Positions 1 to 13,734 of a stretch of DNA of 64,000 bases are shown one piece after another (the first letter of the stretch is position 1; every line of letters begins with the position of its first letter). The notes below the pieces were generated by a model. That model had not been told where the DNA came from and made no database searches. It saw nothing but the letters and a program-made list of their open reading frames with translations. The position numbers were made by a program, and so were the translations under genes. The stretch covers positions 18,677,403 through 18,741,402 of the forward strand of contig CM036243.1 of NCBI GenBank assembly GCA_020698575.1, given 5' to 3'. Origin of the DNA: Bostrychus sinensis. Lineage: Eukaryota; Chordata; Actinopteri; Gobiiformes; Eleotridae.

Positions 1-2060
1 ACATCCTTGGTGGACGTAAAATTATAGAAGACTATAATTTCATTGTCCACAGTATTTGCTTAAAAAAATCTGTAATATCTTTCTCTGTTTCATTGATAAA
101 AGTTATGGGTGACTTTAGGCATTTACCTAGTAAAAATAATTTTCCACCTGGATTGATTGAAGTCTAAATCCAAGTTAGTTTCACTCTGCTGTGAAGTTCA
201 CCTTTCTTAATGTTTGCACAACTGTAAGATGAAAATTCACTACAGCCCTAATCAATATTTGAAGACTGTTAAGTTAATTTAAGTTATCAGATAAATTAAT
301 TAAGGGCAGGGATGCTCTTTAGTGAACTGCAGACATGTAGCTTCATCACAGGAGTTCCTTGTTAAACCATGCATGTAATTTGCTCTACATCCTCAATTTG
401 AACATTTGAGCCTTGGTCGGTCAGTGTCCATGTGTACACAATGTGTTAGTGTGTGAGCATGGGCTAACAGCGGTGGCAGATGCTAATCAGAGCTGAAAGT
501 CATTATCTGGGTTTCCTGGGCCATTAGACTAATGCAAAGGGATAACACAGAGAAGTGGCTGAGACCTGACGCTAACAGGAGCTAATCATCAGGACCACCT
601 CTCACTGTGAGTCTGCCTATGACACTAAATAGCCCTCAGAGGCACAGACCACAGGCACTTGCAAAGAAATAATTACAGCAGCCCTGAGCATTTTATAAAA
701 TAAAATTTCAATAAATTGTCTCAAATATTTGAACTAGAGGTGTGTGTGATTTCATTTGATACTTGAATGGCCTTCCAAGTGCTAACATTTCTTGTCGCAC
801 ATATTAATTATTCATATTTTCAAATACTGATAATTTCATTTGAGAGTGTTTTCCTTCATGAGGCTTTCTTTCAGGAATAAAGACAGAATAAACCAACTCT
901 AAATTCAATCCACGCCACATTATTAGCATAAAAAAAAAAAAAAAAAAAAAACATACAGGTGCATTCCTTAAAGCTCAATCTCCATTTCAATTTCTCCTGG
1001 TAACAAAAGCTCAGAATATTCTTGGCACGTCTTAGCAGAGCTTCCCTCTTTGCCAGGCATTGGCACAGCACCACGGCTCTCATTTGCATATCACCTGATC
1101 TGACCAATGAATCGCTTCCCGTTTAATCATCCTATTTGACCTAGCAACCGAAATTACCCGGTGTGCTTTTGACTGGCAAACAGTAAAATAGAATACATCC
1201 CCAGGACCTCACCAGATCAAATGTAGAGGAAAGCGCTAACGAGGCAGGTTTCCAAACCCCCCTTTTTTTTTTTACATTTTAATGAGATGCTGGCCTATGA
1301 GAGTGACCCTGCTGCTTCACACTGGGCTAGGGCTATTGAATGCAGCCCTCATGGAGTCATCAAAGGCGAGAACTCAAAATTATACAGTCATAGGTACACA
1401 CTGCTTTTAGCCAGGGTTAATTTACTCTCCTCCCTCTTTAAAACTTAAACTACTGCACATTGGAAACAAGAAAGCAACAGGGGAGCAAACAGAGCAGAAT
1501 CTGGGAGCAATTTCTAAAATCAATTTACTTCAAACTTAAAATTTATCTCACCATGCCCACATTCAGCATCAAATACTACCCAAGAACTAATATCACAACA
1601 GTGAAAGATGTCTATTCATCTTGTGATAGCATTGACTAGAAAATAAGTTATAGTAACTGGAATCATGCAACGGTTCAGGGACAGGTAAAAGGCTTTTTTT
1701 GTCACTGAATCATCACAGATTGTCTACCATATATTGTCAAATCTCAAATCAGAAAGTCCTGCTAAATTAATTAACAGCTTTTAGCAGGTCTCTTACAAAT
1801 TTGAGAGCGTTTCACAATATTTCCTTTATGTATGGATTAAAAGTTATTAAAAAAATGTGTATACTTTCTACAAATCTCCTTCTGAGGATAAGTTTGAAAA
1901 GGAATGCAGTAGATTTAGTAGTTTTACTATATTTTGAGATATTAAATGAAGAGCAGAGAATTAAATATCTTGTGTAAAATAATTTCAAATTACAGCTAGG
2001 TATTACTGAGAAATTAATTTATTCATCTTCTGTTTATTTGTGATAGGGGTCGAGGATTGC
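1..2060. other. Intergenic, no gene seen
   Basis: AT-rich unique DNA. The part 470-620 is richer in GC and has several taatca/ctaatg motifs; 1080-1092 carries an octamer (catttgcatatc). No exon, promoter or RNA gene could be supported. Confidence 0.6.
930..951 (+). repeat. poly(A) tract
   Basis: 22 consecutive A with no recognisable retroelement tail before it. Confidence 0.95.
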
Positions 2061-2063
2061 TTG

Positions 2064-2315
2064 AGCCTACACGGTACACAGTACGGGGTACACCCTGGCC
2101 AGTTGGTTGCAGGGCTGACACACTGACAGACAACCATTCACTCTCACATTCATTCACTAGGGGCAATTTAAAAGATTCACCTAACTCATGCATGTCTTTG
2201 GACTGTGGAAGAGAAACCCACAGGGAACATGCACACTCCACTCAGAGATTGTAGCCTGACAGCCACAACCTCCTTGCTGAGACAAATAAGCACTAACCAC
2301 TCTGCCACTGTGCAT
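2064..2315 (+). repeat. Dispersed repeat family B, copy 1
   Basis: Shares with the copy at 3230-3495 the blocks caggg-ctgacaca, gacaaccattcactctcaca and ttcattcac, followed by ggggca. I recognise this as a very common teleost interspersed sequence (a later block reads gtctttggactgtgg), but cannot assign its class. The open frames across it are not genes. Confidence 0.75.
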
Positions 2316-3229
2316 GTCTTTATTAAGAAGTCTTGCTTTTCAAACAGATGAGTACAATATATGCAGTCACTTCAAAAACCTCCACCACAGTAGTAAGCAC
2401 GCTGCTGGACATGGAGGTAGTCCTTATTGAAGCCAAAAAGAAACTTCAAGCAACACAGAGCAGAAAAAAGGCATTGGGGAAAGACGGATGAGACCACCAC
2501 TTCTGTTTAGCATATTAGCCCGTTCATTAAACTTTGAAGGGCCAGATCGCAGGTTTACAGATGGGGGAGGATGAACGAGGTTATAGAGAAGGAGACAAGA
2601 GGAGGGAAGAAGTACAGAGGGCTCCCCTATTAGCAAGGTCCGCCACCTTTTGGCCTGCCTGGATCTGCTTATATCCATAATGGGCTGACCCCCTGTGTTT
2701 CGAGCTCATTAGAAAGGCAGACAGCTAGGCCACGCAGACGAACGCCTGTCACCTCTCGTCTCCCACCGGAGACCACCACCACATCCACATAAAAGGAAGA
2801 TGAATGGAGATATAGTTGAAGAGAAAGACAAGGATCAGATGGGAGGTTGGACCCTGGGTTTGATCATGATAACACTAAAAAAAGATTGTGTTTGGGGAAA
2901 AGGCTAAGATGAGTTGGAATGGTAAGAGTGGCTGTGTGGAGAAAATCTGCCTGGAAACAGCCGTGTGATAGGAGTAAGAGAGTGCACTGAAAAAGTGACT
3001 TTGTGGATTGAAGTAAGTGCACAAGAATACAGATTATGTTTGAGCAAGTGACTGTCTGTAACATATCAGAACACAAAATGTTAGAGGATGCTGAGCTAGA
3101 GATACAGATTCTGGCTTTGGTACAGCTGTACAGAAAAAAATAATAATAAAAAATTAGCAGTTGTTTAAAATTCTTCATTCAATTATCTTCCGCTCATTCA
3201 GCACAGGTGACTTAAGCCTATTACAACAA

Positions 3230-3495
3230 CTGTGGGTTTTAGAAGGGGTATACCCTGTACAATGGCCAGTTGGTCACAGGGCTGACACAGAGACATACTC
3301 AGAGAGACAACCATTCACTCTCACATTCATTCACAAGGGGCATTTTACATTCACCAATTCTCCTAACACAAGGGAGAAAGCCAGAGAACCCAAACACTGG
3401 GAAGATATGCAGACATCACCCAGAGAGGTTGTGTGTTGGTTGGCCCGAGGATTGAACTCAACCTGCTCGCTGGAAGGCAAAATCACTCGCCACTT
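3230..3495 (+). repeat. Dispersed repeat family B, copy 2
   Basis: Same orientation as copy 1, 1.2 kb away. Opens with ggtataccctgtacaatggc and closes with gaggattgaactcaacctg, corresponding to the usual end of this repeat. Confidence 0.75.
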
Positions 3496-4517
3496 GTAAT
3501 TTCCTTATAGTTGACATCACGTTTTTCTTTTTTTTTCTCCACAAAAATAAAAAACACCACATATCATCTTAGTTATCATGAACAAGAGGAAGCTTAAGAC
3601 AGTCCCCTTTCTATAGATAAAACAACTCCCTAATCACGTAAACTGTATGCATAACATATAATTAAGTTTACAAAGCCTTCTATTCTCCTGTCTTACATTT
3701 ATTTAAACACGTTTCTTTATTTTGCAAAGATTTTACATTTAAAGAATGTAAAAATTCACAGCAAGGTGGACATAAATAATTGAGATGATCTGAAAAGACT
3801 CAGTAGTAGATGTGATTCTAGTAGATGTGTTGTTCCAGAAGCTATCGCCCAATAAATGTGCACTTTACATTTTCTGCTCGGTCAGTAGACCTAACAACAG
3901 AGGCACTTGTAAAGATCATGACTCTCTGCTTGAAAAGGATGAGTGACAGGACGTCTGGATGTTTGGGACACTATTGGTTTGTTTTGGACGGTCCCAGGGG
4001 AGCGTTTTTTTTTATTACGCACTATTCCTACTATTGATTAAGTCAGCGTCCCTACGCCAGACTGCCCCTGCCAGACCAGACACTGAGGTCAGAGGAGCAA
4101 AGTCAAAGGTGAACAGGTCACTCACCTCATCTAGCCCTTTCACCATCAGATGGTGATCAGTTACCTACCAGCTGATTGACCAGCATCTTAAATCAATGTG
4201 GCGTCTCATTCCACTGGGAAATTACAGCTGATACAATTACAACCGTCCCACAAAAAGGAATTGAAATGACCCAAAAACAGCCGTCTCAAATAGATTAAAA
4301 TGGTTCAAAATAAAATGACAATGCTTACTACTTAGTAATTTCTTTGCTGCAAAATGCAAAGTAATCATTGCTTATCTTTATTGTTCTGATGCTTGCCTTT
4401 CCTGTCCTTTCAGATTATATCTCATCTTTGAATCTCTTTTCTATCAATTCTATGTTTACCCCTTTTCAGGCTGTGCATGCCTTGAAAACCTTTTGCTTTC
4501 TATTGCTGCCATTCTAT

Positions 4518-4690
4518 AGTAGGGCTGGGCAATATGGCTAAAAAATAAAATCTTTTTTTTTTTCAAATTCTCAGATGATTTATGATTTGAAATATTTTTT
4601 TTTTCTTGTTGGCTGACATAAAAAGCTATTTATTATTTTTAAATGAGATTTTTGCATAGTTAAATTTTTTTTTACTTGCGATATGTATGC
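4518..4690 (+). mobile_element. Short non-autonomous element fragment (gggctgggcaatat type)
   Basis: Begins tagggctgggcaatatggct, a known end of a fish MITE, followed by T-rich sequence and a ttgcgatatgtatgc motif. The second end is not clear. Confidence 0.4.
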
Positions 4691-6499
4691 ATTTTCTAAA
4701 TGTCAGTTACATTAGTGAAGGCATAACTGTCTTTTTAGCCCTCTCTGCTTCTGCTTCTAAAGACCAAGTTTAATTTATGCACCATACAAAACCTTGTTAA
4801 AAGACGTTAAAACCTCCAAAGCATGTGGCTCATACATAAACAAAGTACGTAAGTTGGTGCTGCAGCTACACTTCACAGTATGCTGCTTGTTTTTTTTTTT
4901 TACCAAACTACTGCCTAAATCAAGTCATGGGTTTTTAGCATCTGCAGAGTCTCAACAGACAGTTTAGTATTTAAACTCCTCTGGCTGCTAGCAGTAGCAT
5001 TAGCAAAGGAAAGAATATGATTTTTGACAAAGAAGTTAACTTGTGTTGTACAGTAGCATTAAGAATGTGCCAGTTCATTTATTATTTATTGCACTCATCT
5101 TTCAATTTCTTCTCAGATTTTCCTTCTATCCTTCCTTTTATCTATTCATTCTCCAGGTATTTCTCTTTGTCTTTATTAATAATCCACATAGGCACAGGTT
5201 AGTCAGATTTAGACAAATGTCTCTTTAACACAGTTAATACTCAGTTCACACAAACACACTAGCTTTAGTGCGTGCACATCAAACTAATTGAGTGGAATCC
5301 AGACTTCACTTCTTCACAACTGATACACTGGAGATCCCTAAACAAATTTATCCAGCTTTTACACAGAACTCTCCCTAGCGCCTTTTACTTAGCTCCACAC
5401 CCCACCTTCTCCTTCCTTCTCCTTCTTCTTCCTCCGTGTTTTTCTTGGGAAGTGTAGCCGTTGACTTGTCAAGGAGCTGTTCATATAGAGACAGAGGACT
5501 AAGGTAGGGATAGACTAAGGGAGACATATTGATGTTGGTGCATGTCACAGCCCACGACATCCCTGTGTGCTCTCCTCTCCTTTTGTGGCTGGCTGTTTGC
5601 TTTAATCCGCCCTGCCCGCGCCACCATAAGCCCATAGTTTATTTTGATAAATTGAAGGGGAAGCCCTGCTAATAAATCAGGGTGTGTGATGAAGAAAAGC
5701 CTTAAATAGGATATTAAGATTTATATCAGAGACTCTGCTTGTTTCCGGACATGTACACAATTAATCCTTCTTCGCACTGTCTTTCTTCCCCTCAAACGCA
5801 CCCATTTTTCGATCTGCTCACTTCCTTTTTATGATGATTTCTTATCTGGGCAAACGTGAAAGTGAGCTATAAAGAAACAGGAGAGGAAGGTCGGAGTGGC
5901 TGTAGCCTTTGTTATTGGCCGACTGCAACACACAGAGCGTCATTACTGGAGTGCAAGGGCGCGTGGTGTAGCAGGATGCAGGATAGGGGGTGTGTTCTGC
6001 ATTTGTAACCAGATTGAATTTGTGTGTGTGTGTGTCAGATGTGTGACGAGAGCACACACAGGCGCAGTAACTTATTTACTCCGGAGGCGAAGCTGTAACC
6101 CCAGGTACACAGCCCCGCACTGAATAATTGCTTTTTTTTTCATCCCCCTGCATCACGCCGCCTCTTTGTTCCTAACCACTCACATGCAAGAAGTGAAATC
6201 TATTTGTGAGAAGTGTGTGTCCGCATACATATGAATAAATAAGAGTGTGTCTGTCTGTCTGCATGCAGGGATGTTTCTTCGCATGCAGTGTACACTTAAG
6301 GTAACCCCATACAGTCTACAATAAGTCTACAACAGTGTATGGATAGTGGGGATCAACATCCAGATATGCTTATAGCTACTATTGCCCTCCCTAAAAGGAT
6401 TTAATGATCCATTTTATTAATAACATCTGCTCTCTGATAAGACCATTTTGTAGGTTTAAATTAGCAATCTACTGTAATGCATTGTGTTTTTTTTTTTGT

Positions 6500-6765
6500 T
6501 TGCTTTTGGTTTTTACCAACTAGAAGCAGACCTCTGCCAAGGCATTAGCGCTATCTTGCAATAGTAGGACCCAGGTGTGAACCAGGGATATTCTACTACT
6601 GAGCCACAGTGGTAAAGAATCCACTACAACTATATAAATAATTTGTTATTTATTTCTTGTGCTTTGATTCTTATGGCTGGAAGAAGCATCTCACAATCTT
6701 TCTTGCCAACAGTCTAACAAACCAACACTGGCAAAAAAAATAACTTTGTTGGTGGAGGTTATAAT
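6500..6765 (-). repeat. Dispersed family A (tRNA-like segment), copy 1
   Basis: On the minus strand it has the body motif gttggtttgttagactgtt, then a tRNA-like part with an A-box-like tggctcagtag and a B-box-like ggttcacacc, then attgcaagat and ccttggcagagg. This is the order seen in the other copies. Confidence 0.65.
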
Positions 6766-7699
6766 GACCTCTGACTCCTGCCACATTCTAAAATAAACTA
6801 AATGTGAAGAAGAATTCAAAAACACAGCTTAAGCTTACAGGTTAATTCAGTGCCAAAGGCCATGACTGGTTGCAGAGCCTATATTTCAATACCATTCATA
6901 GGGCTCTAAACAACTTGTGCTTTATTTTTGCTGTATTATTAGTATTAAGCATAAGGATATGTAAAAAATAAAAACCAATTAATTTAATAGAACCGGTATT
7001 TAAGAATAAGAATACCTTTATTAGTGGGGAAATTGCATTATTACCTGTTTAGGCTAGCATAAAGCAAAAATAATTGTACTCAAATACCCAAGAACAGAAT
7101 TGGCTGTGTTTTCAAATGTACTTTTAACAAATGATGCAGCTCATGTATGTAAATGAGCAACTGCAAGCAATTACCAGTACAGCATTGGACCATCACAACA
7201 TTCACTTCCAGAGAAAACAGCGTTCAGTATCTGCTCTATTAGACTGTTGAGTAATGCCTTTAACTCAGTTCCCATAATTAAACCTAGTGTACAATTGAAC
7301 ACTCAAAGGCGGGTTACTTGCGTTGCGTAATGATTGCAATTAGGGGTCACACACAAAGCCCGAGCATCTTTCGGAGTCTCGGTGCGTGACGCTGGCAATT
7401 AATTGAAAATGCAAATATACAGTGTGTGGGTTCATGCCATGTGAAAAGACTATCCAGCAGACTTCACAAGGCGAGAGGGGAGGGAGGGGCATCCGCCAAA
7501 TATTCCTTCAGAGAGAGAAAATCAAACCACTGGGATATGAAGCATGCTTTGGTTTGCAGACCTCAGACAGAGACACAACAAGAACTGATTGACCAACCGC
7601 AGGGTCACACAAATCAGAGGGAGTACTGTTACTCTCAAACAGCATTCCTCAAGTACAAGTACGCAACAAAAATATTACTTGATTCAGAGTAAAAAAGTT

Positions 7700-8245
7700 T
7701 TAAGTTTAAGTTTATTTAATGTAAGTAAAAAATACGGTAAGAATTTAGTTTAGAGTCCACCAATTAACCATTAACTAAGTGCTAATTAACATGCTAGATA
7801 GTGGTTAATTAGCTCTTAATTGGTAATTATAAAGCATCTATTAATCCCTTATTCTGTGCAACTACATTCTACAACTAACTAGCAACTAACTAACTAACTA
7901 TCATTTTTCCCTTAATAAACTCATAATTGCTACTTATTAGTAGAAAGTAAGAAAGTTGTTGGACATAATTTATGATCTTAATAAGATTTTCATAATTCAT
8001 GTTACTTCCTACTTATGAGCATTAATTATGAATTACTAATTTAGTACTACTATTACCACTACTGTTACTACTATTCCTACTCGCTATTTCGCTACTAACT
8101 AATTCCTATTTCGCTACTAACCGCTTTGCCATTGAGGTCAAAAACAATTTTTACTACTACTAGTGCTACTAATGCTACCACGACTACTATTACTGCTACT
8201 ACAGCTATATGCCATGAGGTAAAAAAATAAATATTTTTACTTATT
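7700..8245. repeat. AT-rich and TAC-rich low-complexity region
   Basis: First half has many taattag/ctaactaa motifs resembling a known AT-rich fish repeat. Second half (8040-8210) is dominated by imperfect actact/gctact units. No gene. Confidence 0.6.
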
Positions 8246-8254
8246 TAGAGATAC

Positions 8255-9003
8255 TAAGGGTGTGTTCATACTTGTCATGGTTGCTTCAATCAAACCCTGG
8301 TGTGCTTCCTGGCAAAGTCTGGTTTGTTTGAGCAGGTGTGAACGCACAATCAGACTCAGGTGCGCACCAAAAAAGTGCATTCTCCTGAAATCAAAGGTCC
8401 CGATGTGGTGCGCTTTGAGCCCTGGTGCACTCCTGGTCTAGTTCTGGTGAAGTGCGAACGCAACGCGGACCAAACTACGGACTAATGCCAGGAAGTGGAC
8501 TATACCAAGGGCAGAAAAACATACACGCATCTAACGTGACTATAAGAAAAAAAAATACAACTATATATAAATAAACTGTATTTAAAAGGTTGCTAACATT
8601 AGCAAACAAATGTAAAAACAGTGCTAAAACAACACAGTTTTCATATTAATCCCCGGCAAGAATCCACAGCTGTACTCAGTTGATATCACTGCTCTAAACG
8701 TAATACTTCATTAAATATTCATTAAAGTGCGCCGTATAATATTATTGGTATATATTCAGCTGAAGAGGCGGACGTTTAACCAATAGAAGAGCAGGGTTTC
8801 TTCTTCATCAGTTTCTCTCAGTAAATACTGACACGCAGCCCCCTACAGGCGAGGTTTGTTACTGCTCCCTCAGTCACGTTCAGTTCATGTGACAGAGCTC
8901 AGTGTGAACTTGAACCAGACCAATGACATCATCAACACAGGTGCAGACTTTTGTCCCAAAGCGCACCGAGTCCTGCAAACCAGCAAGTGTGAACACACCT
9001 TAA
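8255..9003. mobile_element. Non-autonomous DNA element with inverted ends
   Basis: Left end aagggtgtgttcatacttg and right end, reversed, aaggtgtgttcacacttgc match over about 20 bp. The interior has repeated ctggtgtgc/gtgcgaacgc motifs and no transposase. Layout fits a hAT-type MITE of teleosts. Target duplications are not clean. Confidence 0.6.
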
Positions 9004-9055
9004 AAGTACTGTTTTTTCTTCAGAAATGTACTCAAGTAAAAGTATGTTGTATAAG

Positions 9056-9059
<4 letters not shown>

Positions 9060-9129
<70 letters not shown>
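9060..9129. repeat. (AT)n microsatellite
   Basis: About 35 AT units, palindromic by nature. Open frames with Tyr-Ile runs on both strands are products of the repeat. Confidence 0.97.
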
Positions 9130-9131
<2 letters not shown>

Positions 9132-9564
9132 CACTGAGAAAAAATATATTTATCATTTATCAACAAATTTGCTGTATCTGTAAAAGTATCTATAGTAGGT
9201 GCTTTCTACCTCTGATAGAAATGAAATTGTGCTTTTATTTTTGCAACTCATGAAAAACCTCATGTGTTATTGACTGTATGTACGCAGTGGCTTAAACCCC
9301 TTTATTAGTCAGACAAATCTGTGATTGGACACCCTGATGTTGGTGCCAAACTGCTCTTCACTACTCCATCTCTCTGCGCTGAGATGGAGAAGTACTGTGA
9401 TGTGTGAATAGCAGCAGACAAATAAAAATAGACAGAGAGGCTTGGGCACACAGACAAATGGACACACAGGTTGAGCCACTGAGTGTGGTTGTCTTGACAA
9501 CAGTGGAGGAGCAGCACCCTGCAGGATGAGTGAGGATGGAGAATGACAAATGAGGAGGACTTGA

Positions 9565-9565
<1 letters not shown>

Positions 9566-9596
<31 letters not shown>
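9566..9596 (+). repeat. poly(A) tract, 31 A
   Basis: Pure run of 31 A. The preceding 250 bp on the plus strand show no known LINE or SINE motif, so retrotransposition origin is not shown. Confidence 0.95.
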
Positions 9597-9599
<3 letters not shown>

Positions 9600-10265
9600 C
9601 TGCCATTAAATATAACCGGCATTCACAAATCCACAAGAGCTGACATAAATATATACAATGTTGGCCTCTTTCTGCTTTTCTACTCCAACAGCTTATCCAT
9701 AAAATAGACCATTTAGTTTGAAACAGCCCTTTAGGTTATCTGTACTGCCACAGCTCTAATTCCTACAATAAAACATTATTAAAGTTTCTCATTATCAGTC
9801 CAGCCAAACAGATTCAGTAACATTTTCTTTTTTACCTTTCAACGTCAAGTATTTTTTTTGTAACTTGTATGGCTACAATGTGCGTGCTGGGGAGTTCTGA
9901 GTCCAAGCCAACTACCTGTGTTCCACATGAAAGGCTGCCTGTTAACCCCAGTGGGCTGTGGAGTTACAATCGAAGGGGCGTGTGCAACAAGCGAGGATGA
10001 AAGGAAATTAGAAAAACATCAGCACTGCATGAGACCAGAAAAATATTTCAAATTGCTGCCATGTGTTGTGAAGAATTTTTGGTTCCATTTACCAATATTT
10101 TTATTTGCTGGAAAGCAAGATTTTAATTAATTTATTTATTTTTTAGTTTTAAGCCACCACGCCCCAGATTTAGAGCAGGCCACCTCACAACACACCTCAC
10201 CTTTACAGCACCATGCCCATGCGTTGATGGGGGTCTGTCTGCACCAAGCCACTTGCAAGATCGGG

Positions 10266-10400
10266 CCCTTACACTCAATACTTTTTTACCTATACTCAAT
10301 CAACAATTTTTGAGTGCTTTTTACTTCCACTTGAGTGATATTATTTTGAAGTAACAGTATTTTTACATGAGTACAGATTTGGAGTACTTTAAAAGTAGGA
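10266..10400. repeat. Fragment of the 'actcaagtaaaagta' family
   Basis: Contains ttacttccacttgagtgata and gaagtaacagtatttttaca, which match the MITE at 22048-22444. Another trace of the family is at 7640-7690 (ctcaagtacaagtacg), and a weaker one at 60480-60520. Confidence 0.5.
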
Positions 10401-13361
10401 TTCTTCATAGAACTGGTCAAGTAAGGGCAAACAAGAGAACACTGCCTTTCAAGAACAAGGCTTGACACATAATTAATCTATGATTTTTGAACATTTCATA
10501 CAGAGTCCTTGAGCTAATTGTTGTAATTGGTCACATATTAAAAAAAAATCTCCAACACCTTGTAGAGCATAACTAGACTTGGCACAGTGAGCCATAGCAC
10601 CTGGCTGCTGCCAACTGTGATCTATAGAGCTGCCTAGGCAGGATCCCCTGCACAGAAGCATGGGAGGCACCAGCACAACGCTGCCAATCTCAGGAACAAA
10701 AGGCACTGAACTCTAGGTCTCTTCATCAACATTTCTATTCATCTTTTGTGCGTAGGAGAAGTGTGTTATCGAACCAACACATACAGGTGCACAGGTGTGT
10801 GTCTGTGTGGTGACAGATGGAGATAGAGTTGTCAGGCCCTTATTTAGAGGGGCTGTAGGCCTATGTTGGCTGGCTGCTGCTGCTCGTTAGCGTGCTAATT
10901 AGCCTACTCACACCTCCTGTTTAGTGATTACAGCCAGCCGGGGCCAGGACACTCATCAGGGGCGCAGAGCACAAGATGGCAGGGCAGAGAGGGTTCACGT
11001 GGGGACATATGGATGAAGTGGGTTGGGGGGTGTATGTCATCTCATTCATAAGTGAAGATAAAAACAGGCTAAAAAGGAATCATCACTGACTTAAGACGTC
11101 ACCCAAGCTTGGCAGACACCAATAAGGGAAGCTCTCATTGGCTTTTGAATTAATGACTGCTGGAGAAAGCAAGAGAAAGTCTGTATTTAAGTGCAGTTTA
11201 TGTCTGTTTACAAAACACAGCACAAAAAAAAAAAAAAAATGGGAACGTGAAATGAAAGGCTGATAAATATTGGCAATGCATTCTCAAGATTTCTAACAAG
11301 GTGTGTATATTTCCTGATCTAACATTATAGTCAGCGCTTGAAGTTTGAGGTACTTGATCTCAAAATTAAAAGGTGACAAATTGTGTATTTCTATGAAAAT
11401 AAAGCAGGAAAGGAAAGGCTGTTGTTGTCTGATACTGGAGTCATTTCATGTTTAGGTACGCTAAATATAAACATACTTTTATTGACCTCAGGATTATCAT
11501 AGCATCTGTTAGTAAGCTGGTATAGTAATAACTGCCACTTTTCTTCTCTGATTTTGGCAAATACAATACATGACAACACAAGTCAGCAGACGTTGTGCAG
11601 AATGAAGAGGAGATACAGGGGTAAAAGGTACATTGAAAGTCAGATTGTGAGTGGAGTGGCCGAGTGTCTGGTGTTGATGTGGCGTCTTCATCTCTCTTAT
11701 CTCTCTTTCTTCCTCTCGCTCCCGAAGTTCATTTGAATGAGTGTCTGACAGAGCAGATTAAGAGCAGTTTGTTTTATGGACGTGGGCTAATTGAGTTGGC
11801 TAGATTGCCGTCACTCGCTTGGCACTCTCTATATTGAAGATTACATATTTCCTTTTCATATCTTGGCGCTGCAGCTGCCTGACTCATCTATCTCCATTCC
11901 TGCTCGATCCCTCTCCAGCACCATGTAAAGTGAGAAGGGGCTTTGGTCCTGTGTCTAATTAGCAGGCCTCTCCATCACTCTCCCTCTGCCTTGTTCACGA
12001 CTATATCCTTGCCCCAGAGACCTGCCTAGGCCTTTTCTTCCACTGTCTCTGACCCCTCCTTCTCATTATCTTCCTCTTCTCTTTCTTCAGTCGTCCTCCT
12101 TGTCTTCCTCTCCGCACCACTCCATCTTTCTCTGTCATTACTCAACCAGCCCCCTGTCTGTCCTCGTTCTCCCTCCCCCGTGCTCTCCTCAATGAGTTAA
12201 TTAGGCTCATCTCTGGCACCCTCTCGCCAAAGCCAGTACCCGCAGGCCCAGCGGCACCACTCCACACACAATCTATTTTTAGAAGACAACAGAAAGAGGA
12301 GAAGCACATAGAGAGACAGCTGAAGGTCATCCAGTGCTTTCACTTTGAGCATATCGATATAGTATCACAACATCAAATAGAGACTGAAAATATAGGCGGG
12401 AAACAGTGACGATGGTTAAATGTGGACTTTAAATGATGAAAAGGGGAGTTTTAAATGTTAATTTGTAGCAGACAGAGCAACAGTTCATAAGTCATCATGA
12501 GCTGAGGCCTTAGAGAGATGTGCTAATGGGAACTCAAGAGGCAGTGCACGGCTGATGAGCACTCCAGTCCCAGGTGAGCCATCTAAACTAAACATGCACA
12601 TCTTTATGTTCATTGTAAATGCTTTGTAAACAAGTTGAGATTCTGTATAAAACCTATAAAAATGAATAATATTTAAATTAACTACAATAATGTGGCTCCA
12701 TCCAGGAAAATAAATCCATAAAATAAGCTCTGGATTAAATGTAATTAAATAATCTTTCTGACCCTGTTTCATTTCTACATTATAATCATGGCTGTAATGA
12801 TTAAAGGCTTAAAAATATCTTAAGAAAATCTTACAAAAAGAGATTTTTAAAGTGCAGAATTAACTACCTCTATAAATAGTTGTGGTGTGGTGGTTTATTG
12901 TTTTTCTGCCTTTCCTTTGTTTTGTCGAGGCTGTATATATTCCCAGTGCACAGATTGCAGTCTTATGTGCAATCCACTGAACTTTACTCAATGTGATATG
13001 TGTTTGACAATGATTTGTTTATCTCCAGAAAACACTGAGCCAAGCATTTGCAGCAAATCAACATGGTTACGGGCAAATCCATACAAAGCTACACTTTATT
13101 CAATTCTAACATCATCACATTTTACAATATCAGTTTATTAAGCTGACCTAGCTAGTTGTGCTTTACCACATTTCACATGTACACTCCTGATTTTTGATGA
13201 CTGTTTTTTATTCTTGCTGAAATATCAAAGCCCGCTGTGAAAAGATTTCAGCTGCATGTGAAATACTGAACAGCGTGGATTTATATAGACCCGGAATACT
13301 GAAAGGAAGTTATAGAAATACAGTTCCTTAAAAGTGTTTAAAATTGCTGATCAATTTAATT

Positions 13362-13715
13362 ACCTCCGCCAAGAAAGCTTTGGTTTTCCTGATGTGGTTT
13401 TGTTGGTTAATTTGTTTGTCTGTTAGCAAAATAACTCAAAAAGTAATGGTTAGATTTTTATTAAATTTTCAGGAAAGGTCAACAGGGCATGGAAGAAATA
13501 ACAGTTTCTAGGTGCGGATCCGAAACACCGTCTGGATCTTTCTTGTAAACATTTGGTATTGTTAAAATAAAAATACACCCTCAAGTGGGTCAAATTTACT
13601 ATTGTGAATAATAGGGGCTATGTGGCACCATGAATCGAGCATTTACCCCAGAACTATAAGATTTTTGGAATTTAGGTCTGGGCACTATATCCTTTACACT
13701 GCAAAATCTAATGCA
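13362..13715 (+). repeat. Dispersed family A, copy 2
   Basis: Body motifs cctccgccaagaaag, gtctgttagcaaaataactc and caggaaaggtc, then the degenerate tRNA-like part and tctgggcactatatcc. It lies immediately upstream of the L2-like LINE fragment, in the same orientation. Confidence 0.7.
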
Positions 13716-13734
13716 ACACACTTTATGCTGGTGT

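Larger units (their letters stand above)
3500..7630. other. Intergenic, no gene seen
   Basis: Apart from the two repeat fragments listed at 4518 and 6500, this is unique AT-rich sequence with short T runs and a (TG)n of eight units near 6020. The open frames present lack known motifs and splice context. Confidence 0.6.
9130..13361. other. Intergenic, no gene seen
   Basis: Unique DNA with one repeat fragment (10266-10400) and a poly(A) tract. The parts 10840-11000 and 11740-11900 are GC-balanced with gctaattagc-type motifs and could be regulatory. 11880-12180 is strongly CT-rich on the plus strand. Confidence 0.6.

Noticed and set aside
8856..9253. Open frames with Tyr-Ile runs
   Set aside because: They read through the AT microsatellite.
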